From NCBI RefSeq assembly GCF_003391095.1, contig NZ_CP031447.1:1984001-2048000 (forward strand): a stretch of DNA of 64,000 nucleotides, given 5' to 3'. Below, piece by piece: positions 62,336 through 64,000 of this stretch. The stretch comes from Austwickia chelonae. Its GTDB lineage: Bacteria; Actinomycetota; Actinomycetes; Actinomycetales; Dermatophilaceae. Under the pieces are notes generated by a model. That model had not been told where the DNA came from. It did not search any database and worked only from the letters and a program-made list of their open reading frames with translations. The number at the start of each line of letters is the position of its first letter. Within the stretch, counting starts at the first letter, position 1. Made by a program: the position numbers and the translations under genes.

Positions 62336-63703
62336 GTGAGCGAGCTCCCCCGACGGGCGATGGCCCGCACCGCCAAGCTCGCCGGGCTGCCGCTCAGCCT
62401 GGCAGGTCGCGCAGCCATGGGCGGTGTCAAGAGGCTCGGCGGGAGACCTGCCGAGGAGATCGCGCTGGAGCTTCAGCAACGCACTGCGGAGCACGTCTTC
62501 CAGGTATTGGGTGAGCTCAAGGGCGGGGCGATGAAGGTGGGGCAGGCGTTGTCCGTCCTGGAACCGGCTCTTCCTGAGGAGCTCGTCGGGCCGTACCGGG
62601 CGGCTTTCACCCGGTTACAGGAGGGCGCCCCTCCGATGCCGCCGTCTTCTGTGCATCGCATCTTGGTCCGGGAGTTCGGTGAGGACTGGCGGGACCTGTT
62701 CGCCGAGTTCGAGGATCGTCCTCGGGCAGCAGCTTCCATCGGGCAGGTGCATCATGCCCGGTTGGCCGAGGGCACCGAGGTCGCGGTGAAGGTGCAGTAT
62801 CCCGGCGCAGGCGCTGCGCTTCTGGGTGATTTTCGCCGGTTGGGGCGGTTGACGAAGATGACCACCGGTTGGATCCCCGGGTTGGATCTGGGGCCGCTGC
62901 TGGCCGAGTTCGAGGACCGGCTGGCCGAGGAGCTCGACTACTCCTTGGAGGCCGAACGACAGCGTGTCTTCGCCGAGGTCTTCGACCAGGACGAGTCGGT
63001 GTTCGCGCCACGGGTCCATCTTCAGCAGGGCACCGTTCTGGTCAGCGACTGGGTCGAGGGGCGTCCGCTCGCCGAGATCATCGCGCAGGGCACCCCGCAG
63101 GAAAGAGACCACGCCGCGGATCGTTATCTGGAGTTCTTGTTCTCCGGGCCGCAACTGGCTCGGCTGCTCCATGCCGACCCTCACCCGGGGAACTTCCGGA
63201 TCCTTCCGGACGGACGTCTGGGGGTGCTGGATTTCGGCGCGGTGGGGGCACTCCCCGGCGGTATGCCGCTGGCGATGGGGCGCGCTTTGCGTTCCGCCCT
63301 GGAAGGGGATGCAGCGGGGGTTCTTCGGGTACTGTCCGAGGAAGGTTTCGTCCAGGACGGCGCTGAGGTGGACGCCGGCCAGTTGCTGAACTATCTGGCA
63401 CCGTTCACCGAGCCGATCGCGGTGGAAAGCTTCACGTTCACCCGGGAGTGGATGTCTGGGCAAGCTGAGCGGTTGCGGGACCCCCGGGAGAAGGACTTCG
63501 GGTTAGGTCTTCGCTTGAATCTGCCGCCCGAGTACCTGTTGATCCACCGGGTGTGGGCCGGTGGCCTGGGAGTGCTCTGCCAGCTGGGCGGGACGGTACA
63601 AGCGGCGGAGATCGCCTACAGCTGGCTGCCCGGCCTGGACCCGGACTGGTCCTCCAGGGTCGCGGAGGACGACTCTGCAGAGGGGGATCCTCGGGGCGGA
63701 TGA
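62336..63703 (+). CDS. ABC1/UbiB-family atypical kinase (Rv3197 type)
   Basis: 455 residues from the GTG at 62336 (start uncertain). Protein-kinase-like fold of the ABC1/ADCK family: KxGQ motif in GGAMKVGQALSV, Ala-rich nucleotide loop AAASIGQVHHARL, VAVKVQYPG (catalytic Lys), HADPHPGNFRI (catalytic loop) and GVLDFGAVGALP (DFG). The mycobacterial homologue has been linked to macrolide resistance and lies next to whiB7, from memory. No ubiquinone in Actinobacteria, so the substrate is unknown. Follows the Rv3196-like gene by 14 bases. Confidence 0.88.
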   Translation: MSELPRRAMARTAKLAGLPLSLAGRAAMGGVKRLGGRPAEEIALELQQRTAEHVFQVLGELKGGAMKVGQALSVLEPALPEELVGPYRAAFTRLQEGAPPMPPSSVHRILVREFGEDWRDLFAEFEDRPRAAASIGQVHHARLAEGTEVAVKVQYPGAGAALLGDFRRLGRLTKMTTGWIPGLDLGPLLAEFEDRLAEELDYSLEAERQRVFAEVFDQDESVFAPRVHLQQGTVLVSDWVEGRPLAEIIAQGTPQERDHAADRYLEFLFSGPQLARLLHADPHPGNFRILPDGRLGVLDFGAVGALPGGMPLAMGRALRSALEGDAAGVLRVLSEEGFVQDGAEVDAGQLLNYLAPFTEPIAVESFTFTREWMSGQAERLRDPREKDFGLGLRLNLPPEYLLIHRVWAGGLGVLCQLGGTVQAAEIAYSWLPGLDPDWSSRVAEDDSAEGDPRGG

Positions 63704-63738
63704 CTCACCCGAGGGTGCCACGAACTTCTCTGCACGAT

Positions 63739-63785
63739 ATATGGGTCGGGGGCGACAGATCATGTCTGTCGCCCCCGACCCATAT
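63739..63785. terminator. Bidirectional terminator after the ABC1-kinase gene
   Basis: 21-bp perfect stem (arms 63739-63759 and 63765-63785, left arm ATATGGGTCGGGGGCGACAG) with a 5-base loop, between the convergent kinase gene and a small minus-strand ORF, which suggests that the small ORF is a real transcribed unit. Confidence 0.8.
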
Positions 63786-63795
63786 CGGCCTTCCG

Positions 63796-63948
63796 TCAGC
63801 GGAGGCCGACCACGTCCCGCAGGATCGTGGCGTTATACGCATAGCTCATGTTGTCTTCTTCCTGGCCATCGCGCTTCTTGGTCATCTCGTTACGAGTGAC
63901 GGCCAAGCGCAGCCGGTCGAGAGTCAACAGGGCACCGTTCGGCTTCAT
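63796..63948 (-). CDS. Hypothetical 50-residue protein
   Basis: 50 residues beginning MKPNGALLTLDRLRLAVTRN, with a strong GGAGGGGG site before the ATG at 63948 and a terminator 10 bases after its stop. Charged and soluble, no cysteine, no signal peptide or membrane segment; the end (NMSYAYNATILRDVVGLR) is Tyr/Asn-containing. I do not recognise a family. Position after the ABC1-kinase gene is where mycobacteria carry whiB7, but this is not a WhiB protein. Confidence 0.55.
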   Translation of the reverse strand: MKPNGALLTLDRLRLAVTRNEMTKKRDGQEEDNMSYAYNATILRDVVGLR

Positions 63949-64000
63949 GAATTTTCCCCCTCCATGGGCATCACATGTGCTTGAGATACGGATATGAAAC

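Noticed and set aside
1-64000. CRISPR arrays, prophage, insertion sequences
   Set aside because: No direct-repeat/spacer pattern, integrase, transposase or phage structural gene was seen.

Overview
The window is high-GC chromosomal DNA from an actinobacterium. The markers are MtrAB, a WhiB2-type regulator, mycothione reductase, FbiA (coenzyme F420 synthesis), SigR-RsrA, the 24-residue ribosomal protein bL37, DUF3499, PPA1309, UPF0182 and DUF2342 proteins, and a Trp-Trp-Trp leader peptide. Many genes belong to blocks that also sit close together in Mycobacterium (mtrA-sahH; manB-DUF3499-whiB2-fbiA; sigH-aroA-rsgA-ppk2; UPF0182-PDZ protease-DUF2342-ABC1 kinase), here in a different order and separated by other genes. 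A Micrococcales-type organism, perhaps near Dermatophilaceae, is my guess; the genus cannot be fixed from this sequence.

Layout. 1-4.1 kb: mtrB (cut by the left edge), mtrA, S-adenosylhomocysteine hydrolase and a DUF808 membrane protein. 4.2-6.5 kb: a sortase and its probable surface-anchored substrate. 6.8-14.4 kb: mycothione reductase, then a phosphosugar block (SIS isomerase-like protein, Trm112-like protein, ManB), DUF3499, a zincin-like protein, WhiB2, FbiA and a TIGR03089 protein. 14.5-20.2 kb: a small peptidoglycan-binding-like protein, a 3-oxoacid CoA-transferase pair and two divergent secreted proteins sharing FG-GAP repeats, one with a SpoIID domain. 20.3-24.0 kb: a nucleotide-sugar set (dehydrogenase, 3-oxidase, aminotransferase) able to convert UDP-GlcNAc toward a 3-amino-glucuronate sugar. 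24.2-27.5 kb: two membrane HD proteins preceded by what looks like a tryptophan attenuator. 27.7-34.6 kb: bL37, the SigR-RsrA thiol-oxidative switch with a recognisable SigR promoter, DoxX, AroA, RsgA, PPK2, DUF2231, HisN. 34.6-40.0 kb: alanine-type aminotransferase, an M16 peptidase pair, type II NADH dehydrogenase.

40.0-43.4 kb is the odd region. About 0.9 kb of gene-poor DNA, partly much more AT-rich than its surroundings, leads into a tightly coupled set: small two-helix membrane protein, M50-like membrane metallopeptidase, ABC ATPase and membrane permease. The ATPase has lost its Walker A region and looks like a decayed gene. A cysteine- and tryptophan-containing short frame with an in-frame amber codon lies just upstream. 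The set resembles the protease-plus-exporter part of a bacteriocin or RiPP locus.

43.6-47.7 kb: an ApbE / FMN-binding / flavocytochrome-like reductase operon, a lipoprotein and an L,D-transpeptidase. 48.0 kb: initiator tRNA-Met. 48.3-56.6 kb: UPF0182, PPA1309, PDZ-Lon-like protease, MoaE, DUF2342, Nudix, YwiC. 56.7-60.9 kb: a cobalamin-riboswitch-controlled operon encoding an FhuF-like 2Fe-2S protein and a BtuCDF-type importer. 60.9-64.0 kb: YgjP-like metallopeptidase, a TOMM/cyclodehydratase-like protein, an ABC1-family kinase-like protein and a small unknown ORF.

The two most informative regulatory signals are the cobalamin riboswitch, which identifies the importer's substrate and ties a ferric-reductase-like protein to B12, and the Trp-codon leader with a downstream intrinsic terminator placed in front of a membrane HD-GYP gene.
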